Assembly: GCA_002917075.1 (NCBI GenBank)
Contig: NTMA01000106.1
Coordinates: 62,001 to 126,000, forward strand
Reading direction: 5' to 3'
DNA from: Hawksworthiomyces lignivorus
Lineage: Eukaryota; Ascomycota; Sordariomycetes; Ophiostomatales; Ophiostomataceae
Length of the DNA stretch: 64,000 nucleotides
The position numbers and the translations under genes are program-made. Positions 12,878 through 24,128 of this stretch are shown here, in pieces. The notes beneath the pieces were generated by a model. The model was not told the DNA's origin and searched no databases. It saw only the letters and a program-made list of their open reading frames with translations. How positions within the stretch are numbered: the stretch's first letter is position 1; each line of letters starts with the position of its first letter.

Positions 12878-15800
12878 TAATACAATGATTATTAGCTCTT
12901 CGTGCCAAGTTAAGCTACAGGTGCATGATAATATGTAACGTGGCACATTTTGTCTAGGGGCTTATTTGTATTTGTCTCTTGAAGATGGTAGTTTTTTTAA
13001 AAATAAAAAATAAAAATAAAAAAAGCTTGAAAGAGACTGACCTGACACATAAGACTGTGCAGACCACGCAAGTTTGTGCGCCGATATGCCTAATGACGCC
13101 GAGCGCAGCTTTCAATGCCCCATTCTTGAGAACATTGACCACTCGTGTTATGTGACAAGGAAGGAACAGTATAATTCCCATGCAGAAGAAAACCGAATGA
13201 CAGCATGGGAAAAATAGAAAGCCAATCTTTGGAATACAACCTTTAATGGCAGACCGCATCGGAGAGTGAAACACACCTTTTCAGGGGCAAGGGCCAAAAG
13301 GAGACACCGACACTGATCTACTTGCGATTTGTGCAGAAAAACATATGTCTCATATCCTTTGGATGTCCCAAAAAGGCAAGGGATCGTGTGAGAACCATTT
13401 ATCTCTTTGCCATGTTGCTCGCGAGCACAATGCCTCGGAGCAAACAAAAATGTGACTTTACGACAATGCAGCCTGCGCATACAAGAAACAAACATGGGTA
13501 TGGGGAGGACAAGGGACCCGGGCGGTCCACACACAACCGGGGCCAGATCCCACCCCACACGTCCGCTTCTGCTTCCGCTTCCGCTGACCGAAGCCTCGTA
13601 GTGTGGGGAGAGCGGAAAGTGCCAAATGGATTTGGTGTGTCACATCAAGCCCGCCGAGGTAAGATTGCAATACCTCTCTTGCGCTCTCTCTCGTATGCTT
13701 AATTTGTGCCGGATGGATTGGGCTGCTGCCGCTTTCTCCTTCGGTGCAACCCCCCACGGACCTGCCGGAATTGTCCGAGTGTCTATCCGGGACACCAGAG
13801 TTTTTCCTCTCTCATGTTCGGGCTATCCCGCGTTCAAGCCTTCTGTGTCTTTCTCTCCTTCGCTTTTTCTCTCCCTCTCGCGTGACTGCGTCTCTGTGCT
13901 CCGCTGGTGTCTTACTGCCCCACAGCAGAACGAGTCGCATATTTTCGCACGTCGTGGGAGTGGAAGCCGCATACGTAAAAACAGGCAGCTAACTCCTGTG
14001 CACTATTTGCATCTTGACCGACAGTGGAAAGATGGCAAACTAATGTTTTTGTTGGGGGGGAGCAGAGATTCGCATCCCTTCACAATTGCTGTACATAGGA
14101 ATGGATCCCACTCTTTTCATCTGATCCAAAGTGACTGGGATTCCTGTCGGTTGGCGCGCACCTGCGGGAAGCTGGCCGCAGAATAACAGGACATTGGACC
14201 GTGAAGACCGAGATTCTCAAAAACGGAAGGTCGTCGTGTGCCATGCAAAGTACACGTATATCCAGGAGTTCTATGCGGGCCGGCATTCAGCTACCTATGT
14301 ACTCGTACGCGTAGGAAGATACCCGTGTAGGCTACGGGCAGTTATCAATGCTAACAAATGAAAAAAAAAAAAATGAGTGCAAAGCACAGGCTCCTGAAAG
14401 TCACCCAGCAGAAAGGCTGCCGAAAAGGCACCGAGAAACATGTGTGCTTGCGCTTGTTCGTGTACGTCGTACGGAGTACGTACCTTCATGCTGGACTCAG
14501 GGCAGCTATGTACGTGTAAAGAAAGAACAAAAAAAAAAGCCTAGACCCAAGAGAGGTCCCTGCAGGCTACCGATAAAGAAAAATACGACTTCAATATCAA
14601 TCTGATATTTTGAAAGCCGACCCAAAATCTACTCGTACCAGTTTCGCAGCGTCCAGGCTCCTCTGCGATTGCTGTTCATTAAACGCCTCAATTTCCTCGG
14701 GTTTCTTCTGTTTGCTTCTTCCCGCGTCTTCTTGTGGTGGTAAACCCTCACCGAGCACACAACACCGCGCGTATTTAGTTGTTCACGTGCGCTTTTGCCT
14801 GTGACGAAGGATTTTTCGCCTCCACGGCTCGTGCTTCTTACCTCATGCTGGCAGTTTGCCCGCTTCCAAGGCAGCACGCCTGGACGATCTCGCGTCTGGC
14901 GATCGCTGACTCCTACCTTTCTCTGGTGCGCTGCGCTATTCTTGGTCGTCATCTCGGCGTGACCAAGCCGCCGGAACGCAGCGGGATGTTGGCAGTGCTG
15001 TGCCTTGTTTGCAATGTTGCATAGAGTGCCTCGTAATTGTAATTAAAGGTCTGCTTATTTCTGGAACAGCACCATCATCTTGTATCGAATATGTACACAA
15101 GAGTATCGGATGATGTATTGAATGCCGTCCTCGCTTTTTTTTTGGCCATGCTTCTCCGTGTTTTCCCTTTCACTTTCTTTCTGTTTCTCTTTGACACACC
15201 TAGGAGAGCAAAAACGAGTCTCATGAGGGACACGAGACCTCTTCCTCCAAAAGAGATTGTGACGACTGGTCCTCCTGCCCTAGGGTTTTCTGGTCACAGT
15301 GGACTAGCCCAGCAAGCTGGGCCTAGTCCTATTTGTTTTTGCTGCCTTGTTCCCTTGTTTTTGCTATAGAGAAGTACTTGGTACTGCCTGTGCTTAGTCG
15401 TGCCTCCCACCCTTCTGTCCCCCGGAAGGCTGACGGTCTGGCCAATTTCCCCACTTTGGCGTTCGTGCTGCCCATTTTTAATGGGGGTCTCGATTTGATA
15501 TTACGACCGTGTCTGCTGCTTTTCAACAAATGGCACTTGACTAGACAAAAAAGCAGTCTTGGGGAAAAGGAGAGAGAGAGTTGAGAGAAAGAAAGGGAGA
15601 TCAGAGGGACAACTGCGCGACGCAGGCGAAGATTGAAAGAGCCAGATGCAGCAACTAGCTCTGGTCTTACGACCGAAATCAGATACGAGCTAGCATGAAT
15701 CGCCTTCCAACATAACATAATAGCCTTCCACTACTTAGGCGGCCCTCTTTTGTTACCCCTTTCGGACCAGTGGCTGGTTCTGTTGTAGCTCGGACTTCGC

Positions 15801-16972
15801 TGCTGTTTTGCCTCCTACATCCGTCTCTCTGGTTCTCTCGTGTGCGCTCTTTTGCTCTTTTCGTCATTACCAAGCAGGCCTAGATCAGCCAAAAAAAGAA
15901 AGAAAGAAAAAGGAGTTTGTAACAGCAAAAGTTGGCAGCTTTAGCACCTCTCGCAGCGTTAGCCGCTACAGTAGTAGCAGGACCTACGACGTCTTGGCTC
16001 TTCTACCAACAGCTTCGCTCAGCTCCTCACCCTCATCTCCTCTTTTCTTACCCTGCGGATCACCCACTCCTCCTCTGTAATACAGTTCATCCCACGCCAG
16101 CTCCAGGCTGTCTCGCGACTCTGCATTAGCAGCCACTACTGCCGCTTTTCTTCACCGACCACTAAAACATATTCCAGCTGGGGGGGAAAAAATAGCCCCC
16201 AAGCAGAACAAAAAAAAAGAAAGAAAGAAAGAGCACTGAAAATCACTCTGTTGAATCCCACGTCTAATTCTTTCTTTTTTTTTTTTTTTCTATTTCGCCA
16301 ACTAATCTTTTGACATTCAACTTTCCAACCCTCTCACTTCCTTTGCCTCTCTTTTCTTTCCTTTTTATTTTATTTTCTTTTCCTCTTGGAACCCCCAAAC
16401 CATACCCCTGTTCCCTTATTTGATTGAGGACGCGCTGACAAGATGCTTCTTCACGCCAATTTCTCGTCGCAGTGCCCTCTTTAATAAGAGGCGGGCATCT
16501 GCTCGACTCTTTTCGATATTCACACTGCTACCCAGAACTTCAAATACCATTCTGAATCTGGGATCATTTCCTTCCTGTCTAATTCCCTTACCACCATCAC
16601 ACACACCCGTTCGCATTCTAAACCTCTTCGAGTCGTGTGCCGGCAGCAGTTCGAGACTTGCACGAGCCTCCATCGCTTGGCGTTTGAGCCGCACCAACGT
16701 ATATACATGCCCTCATATTCTTCCAGCTCTGCTCCATCTCTGCCTCTCTGCTCGCCTGCTTAGGCTATCTCGACCAGATCCCTCTTCTGAGAGTCGCTTT
16801 TCTTGACGCACTGGGCCTCATGTACGACATTCTATCCTTTGTGCCTGTCAACTGGTGGATGCCACAGCCTGCGCATGCGCCTGCGTCTGCGCCCGCATCC
16901 TCCCCGTTTTGTGTAACAGGCTTCCAGTCCGCCTCTCTAGGAAAGAGCCGCCCTAGCCGCCTCGAGTCCAAG
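12878..16972. other. long intergenic stretch and probable leader of the phosphatase gene
   Basis: No convincing coding region in about 4.1 kb; the longest frame (13626-14186) resembles no family. Contents: A/T-rich tract at 12995-13024, one TACGGAGTA at 14470-14478, two copies of TACTCGTAC (14300-14308, 14630-14638), and a C/T-rich section from about 15800 onward that probably includes the 5' leader of the downstream phosphatase. Confidence 0.5.
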
Positions 16973-18137
16973 ATGGCCACCAAACGGAGCACTCACTCCT
17001 ATATGGAAGAAACAGAAGAGCTGGTCTCCGAACAGAGAGAGACGCAGCAGCTGCCGGCTCTCCAAGCCAATGACGGCTCCCTCGCCATCCCCATCTCCTC
17101 CAGCATGGTGCCAACTGCAGCCCTGTCGAACAACAGCAGCAGCAGCCGTGTCAGCATCTCCTCCTCTTCGTACACCTCTTCGTCTTCCACACCCTCTGAC
17201 AACAGCGTGAACAACGACGCTTCTGATCTTCTCGCCGAAGGTAGAATTGTCCCTCGATGCCATCTGTGCATGCATTCCCTTTCTTAGCCGTGCTTCTGCT
17301 AACTGAGTGCGAAGGCCTCTTTTCGGGCTTCAAAGGTGACCATGTCGCGTCCGTATCACATGGTGCTCCGGTCAACTTTGGCACTGTTCTGCCTGGTCTG
17401 TATCGGAGCGGCTATCCAAGACCAGAAAATTATGGCTTTCTGAAGCAGCTGGGACTAAAAACAATTGTGTATGTATCCTCCCATTGCCCTTGTTCTTGCT
17501 CTCTTCCCCCTTCTCTGTTCCATGTCTCTATTAAGAAGGGCACGTTCTTGGTGACAGAGTAGCTTGCTAACACGACTGCAGTACACTCGTCGACAAGAAT
17601 TTTTCCCATAGCTATCGGGACTTCATGGCTGCCAATGGTATCCAACACTACATGTTCGGCATGAAGGGCACCAAGAAGGAGGAAATTCCTCTGGCAACCA
17701 TGGAAGCGATTTTGACGCTGGTACTCGACCGCCGGAACTACCCGCTTCTGATCCACTGCAACCATGGCAAGCACCGCACGGGATGTGTTGTGGCTGTGGT
17801 GCGGAAGATCTGCGGATGGGACGAGAGTAGCATCGTCAACGAGTACAAGGCGTATGCGGCCCGGAAAGTGCGCGAATGCGATGTAGACTACATATGCGCC
17901 TTCAAGCTTTCCAACATTTCGAACCTGCTAGCAAACAAAAAGCTCAACATTCGTGATCTCGCCAACGGCAGTGAAGGCGCCGAAAGCAGCAGCCTGATCG
18001 TGGCCTCCGCACCTCCACCGGACCTCACTCTCGGCTTTCGGGTGCACAACTTCTTTCGGGCCACATTCTTCTCCATGACAGTCCTCTTGATCTGGATGAT
18101 CTCAGGGACAAAAATTCCGCCACCCAACCGGCGGTGA
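16973..18137 (+). CDS. plant/fungal atypical dual-specificity phosphatase (Siw14-like), C-terminally anchored
   Basis: Siw14-type enzymes hydrolyse phosphate from inositol pyrophosphates and related substrates. Exons 16973-17240, 17315-17468 and 17582-18137 encode 325 residues. The start was chosen at ATG 16973 because of its context (AAGATGG). An in-frame upstream ATG at 16820 would add 51 residues but has a weak context and reads less like coding sequence. Residues 20-90 are Ser-rich and disordered. The phosphatase domain starts at NFGTVLPGLYRSGYPRPENY and carries the P-loop HCNHGKHRTGC (Cys about 200, CX5R), with the GKHR signature of this family. After it, a variable linker leads to a hydrophobic segment FFSMTVLLIWMISG about 15 residues before the end, followed by basic residues, so a tail-anchored protein is inferred. 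OCA-type paralogues are the main alternative. Confidence 0.85.
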
Positions 18138-18898
18138 CTGTACTGGAAATATTCTTCGAAGATACAGAGGCAATAATGCCTGTTTAGTGCCTTTTTCTTT
18201 TTTCCTATCGTTGTACACGGACGGCAGCATTCCATTTTCAGATGGCAGAATACCCCGTTTCATTTGTATTATTTTTGCTTGTACTATTTTACTGTTGGTT
18301 TTCTCTTGGTTCTATATTGGGCTTCTTTGGTTGTAGCAAGAAGATTTCACATGGGATGGCATTTTTGCTATTACTCGCAATGCACATTCGGGCGGGAGAG
18401 GCAGGAGACTTATCAAGAGCTGAGATGTCTTCCATCATAAAAGGCGGGAATAAGAATGAAATCAGATTGACAGGAGTGAGCTTCGGTGAGGAGTTTTACC
18501 GCGCAGGGTAGCATTTACTTCACGACTTCTTTCTTACTCACGTTTCTTCTTTTTCACTATTATTAGAACAGATATACACGAACTGGTTCCCTTTTTGTCA
18601 GGACCTACTGACACTGCACTTTATCACCCAGGGTTGTAAAATTAGGTAGAAAGCATATTAACAGCTCCATGATTATCGGGCGGGACAGCCCGATATCCAA
18701 AGGCGTTTGGTTGGAATGGTGTAGATTTTTTATACATAGCTGTACAGACGTATTTCTCTCTATTCAATGTATATCGTACACTCGTATCGTTGTCTTCATT
18801 TTCCCCGACCTTACACTGTGACAAAGCAAAACGTTTAAACGCCTCATCCCGAGCTTCCAATCTCTCTCACTCTCTCTATTTGTCCCTTGACAATGCAC

Positions 18899-18899
<1 letters not shown>
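18138..18899. other. intergenic between convergent genes
   Basis: Holds the 3' ends of the phosphatase gene (+) and of the small membrane-protein gene (-). Only short frames were found. CT-dinucleotide runs occur near 18860-18880. Confidence 0.5.

Positions 18900-18939
<40 letters not shown>
18900..18939 (+). repeat. 40-nt uninterrupted C homopolymer
   Basis: Forty consecutive C on the + strand. It begins only six bases beyond the stop codon (18946-18948) of the minus-strand gene, so that gene's mRNA would carry a G40 run at the start of its 3' UTR. The exact length is uncertain in any assembly. Confidence 0.9.
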
Positions 18940-18945
18940 ACCCAC

Positions 18946-19570
18946 TCACGCGCTGCCCCATCGATTGCGCTCCTGCCGCGCCGCCGCTTCCTTCACCTTG
19001 TCCCCCATGACCGCATACGTCACGCCGGCACCCACGGCGTTCGCCGTACCGAGCACCAGGGTTGCGGCCCCGAGCGCCCGCCGCGCCGGCGTCTGCATGC
19101 GCCGGGTCGACGTCCGCAGCGACGCCGGCGTCCAGTGGCGCAGCACGCCGCCGGAGCCGCGGTCCAGGCGGCGGCGCCGCAGCGACAGCAGCACGTACAG
19201 GCCGCTCCAGGCGGCGGTCATGCCGGCGGCGTCCACGGCGTAGCCGGCCACGTTGACGTAGCTGGCAAACAGCAGCGCGGGCGCGAACAGCAGCGGGAAC
19301 GGCTGGACGGGGCGCGTGTGCAGCGCGGTCACGAGCGTGGCCATGCCCATCGACGGGAAAGGAGAGGCTGCAGACGATCGCAAAAAAAAAAAAAAAAAGA
19401 AGGATCTCACGTTAGAATTGGTAGAACCACAGCTTGCCACCCCTGTTTACGATTCAGCTCCCATATGGATTTCTGGACGTACATCCCCAGGCGTCGAGCT
19501 TCTGCAGAATCGAAGTCTGCGCGGGAGCAGCCGCCTTGTTTGGCGGTACTGAGCTGTCTTGTGATGCCAT
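18946..19570 (-). CDS. small two-exon membrane protein, possibly Aim19-like
   Basis: Exon 1 is 19483-19570 (MASQDSSVPPNKAAAPAQ...) and exon 2 is 18946-19367. The 115-nt intron starts GTACGT and ends CTGCAG, and phase is consistent, giving 169 residues. Without this splice the frame reads a poly-Phe artefact from a homopolymer, which supports the spliced model. The protein has a short polar N-terminus, then hydrophobic stretches (FPLLFAPALLFASYVNVAGY and AAGMTAAWSGLYVLLSL), a basic linker rich in Arg, a third hydrophobic segment (ALGAATLVLGTANAVGAGVTYAVMG) and a charged end. It looks like a small multi-pass organellar membrane protein. The layout recalls fungal Aim19 (mitochondrial) proteins, but that assignment is tentative. 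GC content is well above that of the flanks. Confidence 0.7.
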
Positions 19571-20830
19571 TGTGCAGCGTGTTGTGCTGTGCTGTGTGTT
19601 GGACGACGAGGTCCTCAATTCGGTCCTCTCACTCGTGAAGCTTTTTTTTTTTTTCTTGGAGAGCTCTATTCAAGTGACGTCGTTTTTTTTTTAGACGCAG
19701 GCGGCACAAAGCCGATCTGCAATTGAAGAAAATGACTAATCACAACGCGATTTCTTTGGCCGGCTATGAACTAACTCACTGTGGCAGACGCTGTCGTACG
19801 AGTGCATACTCCGTACACAAAACACGACAAAACTAATAATTAATTACTATGCGAGTGTGCGTATGTATTATCGTGTGCCTACGCGTATTAAAACAGTGGT
19901 CCTATTGGCCTTGAAGGGTTCCCACCAAAGACACGGGAAGCTCGTCGCTCTAGAATTTCCCGTCTCCGTCTGTTCTCTCTTATTGTGTCTCGTCTTACCT
20001 TTTTGGCCGTTTCATTCTTTAGCAGCTCCCGGGTGGCACAGTTGTTTCTGCTCCCTTTCTCATTTTGGCATTACCTGATCATCTGCCATCGTTCTATCGC
20101 TTAAAAAAATTAGAAAAGAAAAAAGAAAAGAAAAAAAGGGAAAAAGGAAAAAGAAATTCACGTTTCACTAGCAAAGCCCTCTTTTCCCTCTCTGGTCGAG
20201 AAACTTCTTTGTTTAGACTATTTTCTCTTCACAACGGTCAAAGGAGCGTTATCAGTTCCTATCTCATCTGGCTTACGTCTTTTTTCTTTCACTGTAACCT
20301 TGAGCCACAGTGGTCTGGGTCCCAACCGAAAAGAGAAGTACAATCTTGCGCCACTTTTCCGGTTTAGAGTGAAATCCCCAAAGTGCTCGCCCCCAGGAGA
20401 AGGGAAAAAAAGGTTTCGCTCCACTCCAGGGGACCCAACCGCCAAACTCGTGTGTTGCTAGTTTGTTACTGGTTTGAGGGGACAAAAAAAAACTAGGAAA
20501 GGAGAAGCCGTGTCCTTTTCCCGCTGATATCGGAGCATTGCCCACAGCCTTCCTTTTTGTCGGTTTATCGGTGACATTTGAACGACTCGACCGCACCGCA
20601 TCATCCACATACGCCTTTCTCCTTTATCGACGTGGATTTCCGATCGAACCGTACAGGCAGCTGACGGACTCACGCATCTCGGCCAACGGGGTTTTTCCGC
20701 TTTCCGTCTCCTCCCTTCTGCGTCGCGTCGATTTATCATCATCAATCCCCCAACACCCCGGATTAAGCTCCCCCTCTTGGTCTCCTCTGCCACGCACGCT
20801 AGCACACACGCACACACGCACATACGCCCG
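19571..20830. other. divergent intergenic region / leader of the J-protein gene
   Basis: Shared upstream region of the minus-strand membrane-protein gene and the HLJ1-like gene. It contains T9-T11 runs, an A/G-rich block near 20105-20150, one TACTCCGTA at 19807-19815 and a CA-rich patch (20805-20825) just before the HLJ1-like start. No gene was seen. Confidence 0.5.
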
Positions 20831-22050
20831 ATGCCGAGCGCGACATCATCCGGGGCGGACGCCTCGAACGGCGGCGACAAGGCCCGCCACCGCGAGCACA
20901 ACCAGGGCAACCAGGAGCGCAAGTACACGCCAGAGCAGGCGGCCGCCGTCCTGCGCATCCGGCGCTGCCAGGCCACTGCCTTTTACGAGATCCTCGACAT
21001 CCAGAAGACCTGCACAGATGGCGAGGTCAAGAAGGCCTACCGCAAGCAGAGTCTGCTGACCCACCCGGACAAGAACGGCCACCAGCACGCCGACGAGGCC
21101 TTCAAGATGGTCTCGCGCGCCTTTGGCATTCTTGGCGACAAGGACAAGCGCGCTAAGTACGACCGCTTCGGCACCGACCCAGATTCCCGCTTTGGCGGCG
21201 GCGGCGGTGGTGGTGGCGGCGGTGCGGCAGGCATGCATAACCCCTTCGCGGGCGGCATGGGCGGAATGGGTGGCATGGGCGGCATGGGCGGCGGCGGCAA
21301 CGGAATGTGGGAGGAGGAGATCAGCCCTGAGGAGATGTTCCGGCGGTTCTTTGGCGGTGGCGGGTTTGGGCCGTTTGGAGGTGGGTTTTTCTCTCCCCCG
21401 AGCAGAGCATGCTTGACATGAATCGTCTTGTCGCTCTCTTCTTTCCCTTGATACTAACCCCGACGATGCCAGGCTTCGACACCGGCCCACAGTTCGTCTT
21501 TAACATGGGCGGCGGCCCCGGGTTCCGGGTGCACCAGTTCGGCGGAGCACGGCCGCGTGCGCGGCCGCGGCAGGGCGGGCAGGCGGGGCAGGAGCAGCAG
21601 CAGGACTCGAGCATCATGTCGACGGTGATGGGCCTGCTGCCGATCCTGCTGCTGTTTGTGCTGCCGCTGCTGTCGTCGCTGTTCAGCGGCGACGGCGTGG
21701 GCTCGCAGCCGGCGATGCCGCGCATGGTCTTTGACGCGCCCGAGCCGCCCTACACGCTGGGGCGGCGCACCAAGGGCAGCGGCGTGCGCTACTTTGTGGA
21801 CCCGCAGGACCGCGCCTTTGCGCCCTTCCGCGACAACGCCCAGAAGCTGTCCCAGCTCGACAACTACGCCGACGTCACTCTGGTGCGCACCCTGCGCGGC
21901 CAGTGCGAGCGCGAGATGCAGCACAAGCAGCGCCTGCGCGACGAGGCCCAGGGCTGGCTCTTCCAGGACGCCGACAAGATGGAGATCGCCAACGGCTACG
22001 AGATGAAGTCGTGCAAGCGGCTCGAGAAGATGAACTACGTGGTGCGGTAG
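20831..22050 (+). CDS. HLJ1: HLJ1/DNAJB12-type ER membrane J-protein
   Basis: Type II J-protein co-chaperone that recruits Hsp70 to the ER surface for degradation of membrane clients (family knowledge). Exons 20831-21380 and 21473-22050 encode 375 residues; the 92-nt intron has a CTAAC branch-like site. The start at 20831 is the first ATG of the frame. The J domain is at about residues 49-113 with HPD at 78-80 (LLTHPDKNG). A Gly-rich region with GGMGG repeats covers about 121-185. One transmembrane segment lies at about 234-254 (VMGLLPILLLFVLPLLSSLF). The C-terminal DUF1977-like domain (VRYFVDPQDRAFAPFRDN; LVRTLRGQCEREMQHKQRL) completes the HLJ1 architecture. Codon use is strongly G/C-ending, suggesting good expression. 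Confidence 0.92.
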
Positions 22051-24128
22051 TCGAGGGGGTTTATTGCACGAGGGGTTTTTTTTTTTTTGGCATCTGGGCG
22101 TTCGGCGGCGTACTGTATTTTTTTTTTCTTCTTAATTCTTTTTCTACGTCTGTTTTATACACTGTTCCTTTTATTGCTAGCCTCCTGTCTGGTTTTGCTT
22201 GTTTGCAGAGAAGCCCTCCTTTGCGCAGCTCGCTCACCGCAGCCCATCCATCACGATTTCACTCTCAATCCTGCTCTCCTCCTCCTTGTTTATACACGTC
22301 GTACTCATTCCTTATGCCGCCGATGTACATACATATTTGCCCGTTGACTTGGTTCATTCTTGTTGTAAGCTTTTGTTGCGGTCTTCCCTTTTCCTGAGTC
22401 TGTTCAGCCTCTGCTAGGCGCCTTTTCTAGCTGCCCTCGCGGTTAACAGCGTTAGATCATATACAAGGATTTTCTTCAACCGTCAGCACAGCAGATATCG
22501 CAAAGGGAATTTAAAAAAAAAAAAAAAAAAAAACATCGAAAGATGCATAGATCGTATAGACCGTACGGATGTTGCCATCGTGCCATCTACTCTTCGGCTA
22601 CGTCTCGCTGCCAGCTCGGGATATGCCACCCAATGAGGCTTAGCGGTCGTGTCTTGGAATTTCTAGACCTATTCTAGTACACGTATTCAGCAGGGTCCTA
22701 CGGAGTACTACTAGCAAAGAACAATGCCCCATGCCAAATGACCTCGCTCGCAGGCAATGGCATCATATCCACGTAGTACACTTAACCATTCTATTGAGTT
22801 CTACGCCAGTTATTTGGTGAAGCCAAGATAAATTTCTTTCTTGACTTTCTTGTTGTCGTGTCTGTCTTCTAGGTTGTCTCATTTTTTGTAGCTGCATACC
22901 TCTTTGTTGCATGCTATATTGACCTTGCCGCTCGCTGCCGTACTCGTACATATATCTCTTCTGAGGCACTGTTGCGCTGGCGAATTGGGCCACTCATGCC
23001 GCTATATCTACGTCTCTTCAGCTACTATCAGAGCTCTTTGTCCCTTTAGCGTCTGAGCTTCCCTGCTGCTCCCCCCTCCCAAAACTTTATTCTGCTGCCT
23101 AAGATAAGAACAACCGACGTCAGCCATTTGGCCACTCAAGTCCGACCCGATCGCACTGCAAATGAGCACACGTCTCCATACCGGCGTCCAAACGAAGGCA
23201 GCCTCTTTTACGCAGGCTTATTTATATTTTTATATTTTTGTGCCTTTTAGGTGTTACTTGATCTTGTGCACAGAAATATTAAACTTTTCTCCTCTTTGCT
23301 CTCTTTTTTTTGTAAAGTTTTCTCGCACGCACGTCTTCTTTTATCCGTCGCAGACTGTCTTTCTCTGCACTCTCTCTGAGACAATCGCTGCAAGGGCTAC
23401 CCCAGCTTCGTCCTCTCCCGCCCTACTAGAGAGATTACCGCCCACCAAGCGCCCCAATATACAGGCAGTATTATCAATCGCCCCCTTCGCGTTGTGCCTC
23501 TCCCTCCATACCCCAAACAAGCCCGCCACAGCAGCCGCCTCGCCGACAGCCTCTTCGACAAGCCTCTAAGTCTACGACAGCCTCTACGACAGCCACCACC
23601 GTCATTCTCCATCTAGCTTGCCTTGGGCCTCCCACCAACCACAGCCGGCGGCCGCCACAGTTCGGCATTCCTGCGAAACACTTTAGTGCTGTCTTCTTCG
23701 ACTTTCCAACTTTCCACCTTTCTGTGCTTTTTAATCGCGACATTCTTGCTTCCTTCCTTCTCAGAGCCTTCCCAGAGCAACTTTTCCTTCTCTGCTGCTG
23801 ATTTTGTGCGTTTCGTCCCTCGCACCTGCCGTCGCACCAGCTCGAACCCCTCGTTCGATCTCGCTCCACTCCGATTTGGGTAGTGACGCAATCAGTATCA
23901 GCTTTCCTGCTCATTTCGGGAAAGAACAGCCCGTCACGTCCACTGCAACCTCCGTCTCACTGATGAGCTGTCAAAGCCGCGCGGACGTTGTCTTCATCCA
24001 TTAGAAGCCCGCTTCCACCTCTCTCTTGCGGAGCTTCTCTTTTCTTCAGCTTCGCCCTCGCTACGGCCTTCGGACTGCTTTCCATCTGAGCGCATAGGCA
24101 CGCAAATAAATACAAAATCGCACACACA
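22051..24128. other. intergenic / leader of the MINDY gene
   Basis: About 2.1 kb without a supportable gene. Contains T-rich 3' sequence of HLJ1, TACGGAGTA (22699-22707), TACTCGTAC (22941-22949), and a C/T-rich stretch from about 23050 to 24020 that probably includes the MINDY 5' leader. Confidence 0.5.
22513..22533 (+). repeat. A21 homopolymer
   Basis: Twenty-one consecutive A in the spacer downstream of the J-protein gene. Confidence 0.9.

Noticed and set aside
16820..16972. 51-residue N-terminal extension of the phosphatase
   Set aside because: Weak start context and non-coding-like composition; ATG 16973 has a better context.
18790..19638. 282-residue + frame with a polyproline run
   Set aside because: The prolines are the C40 tract, and the rest is antisense to the two-exon membrane-protein gene.
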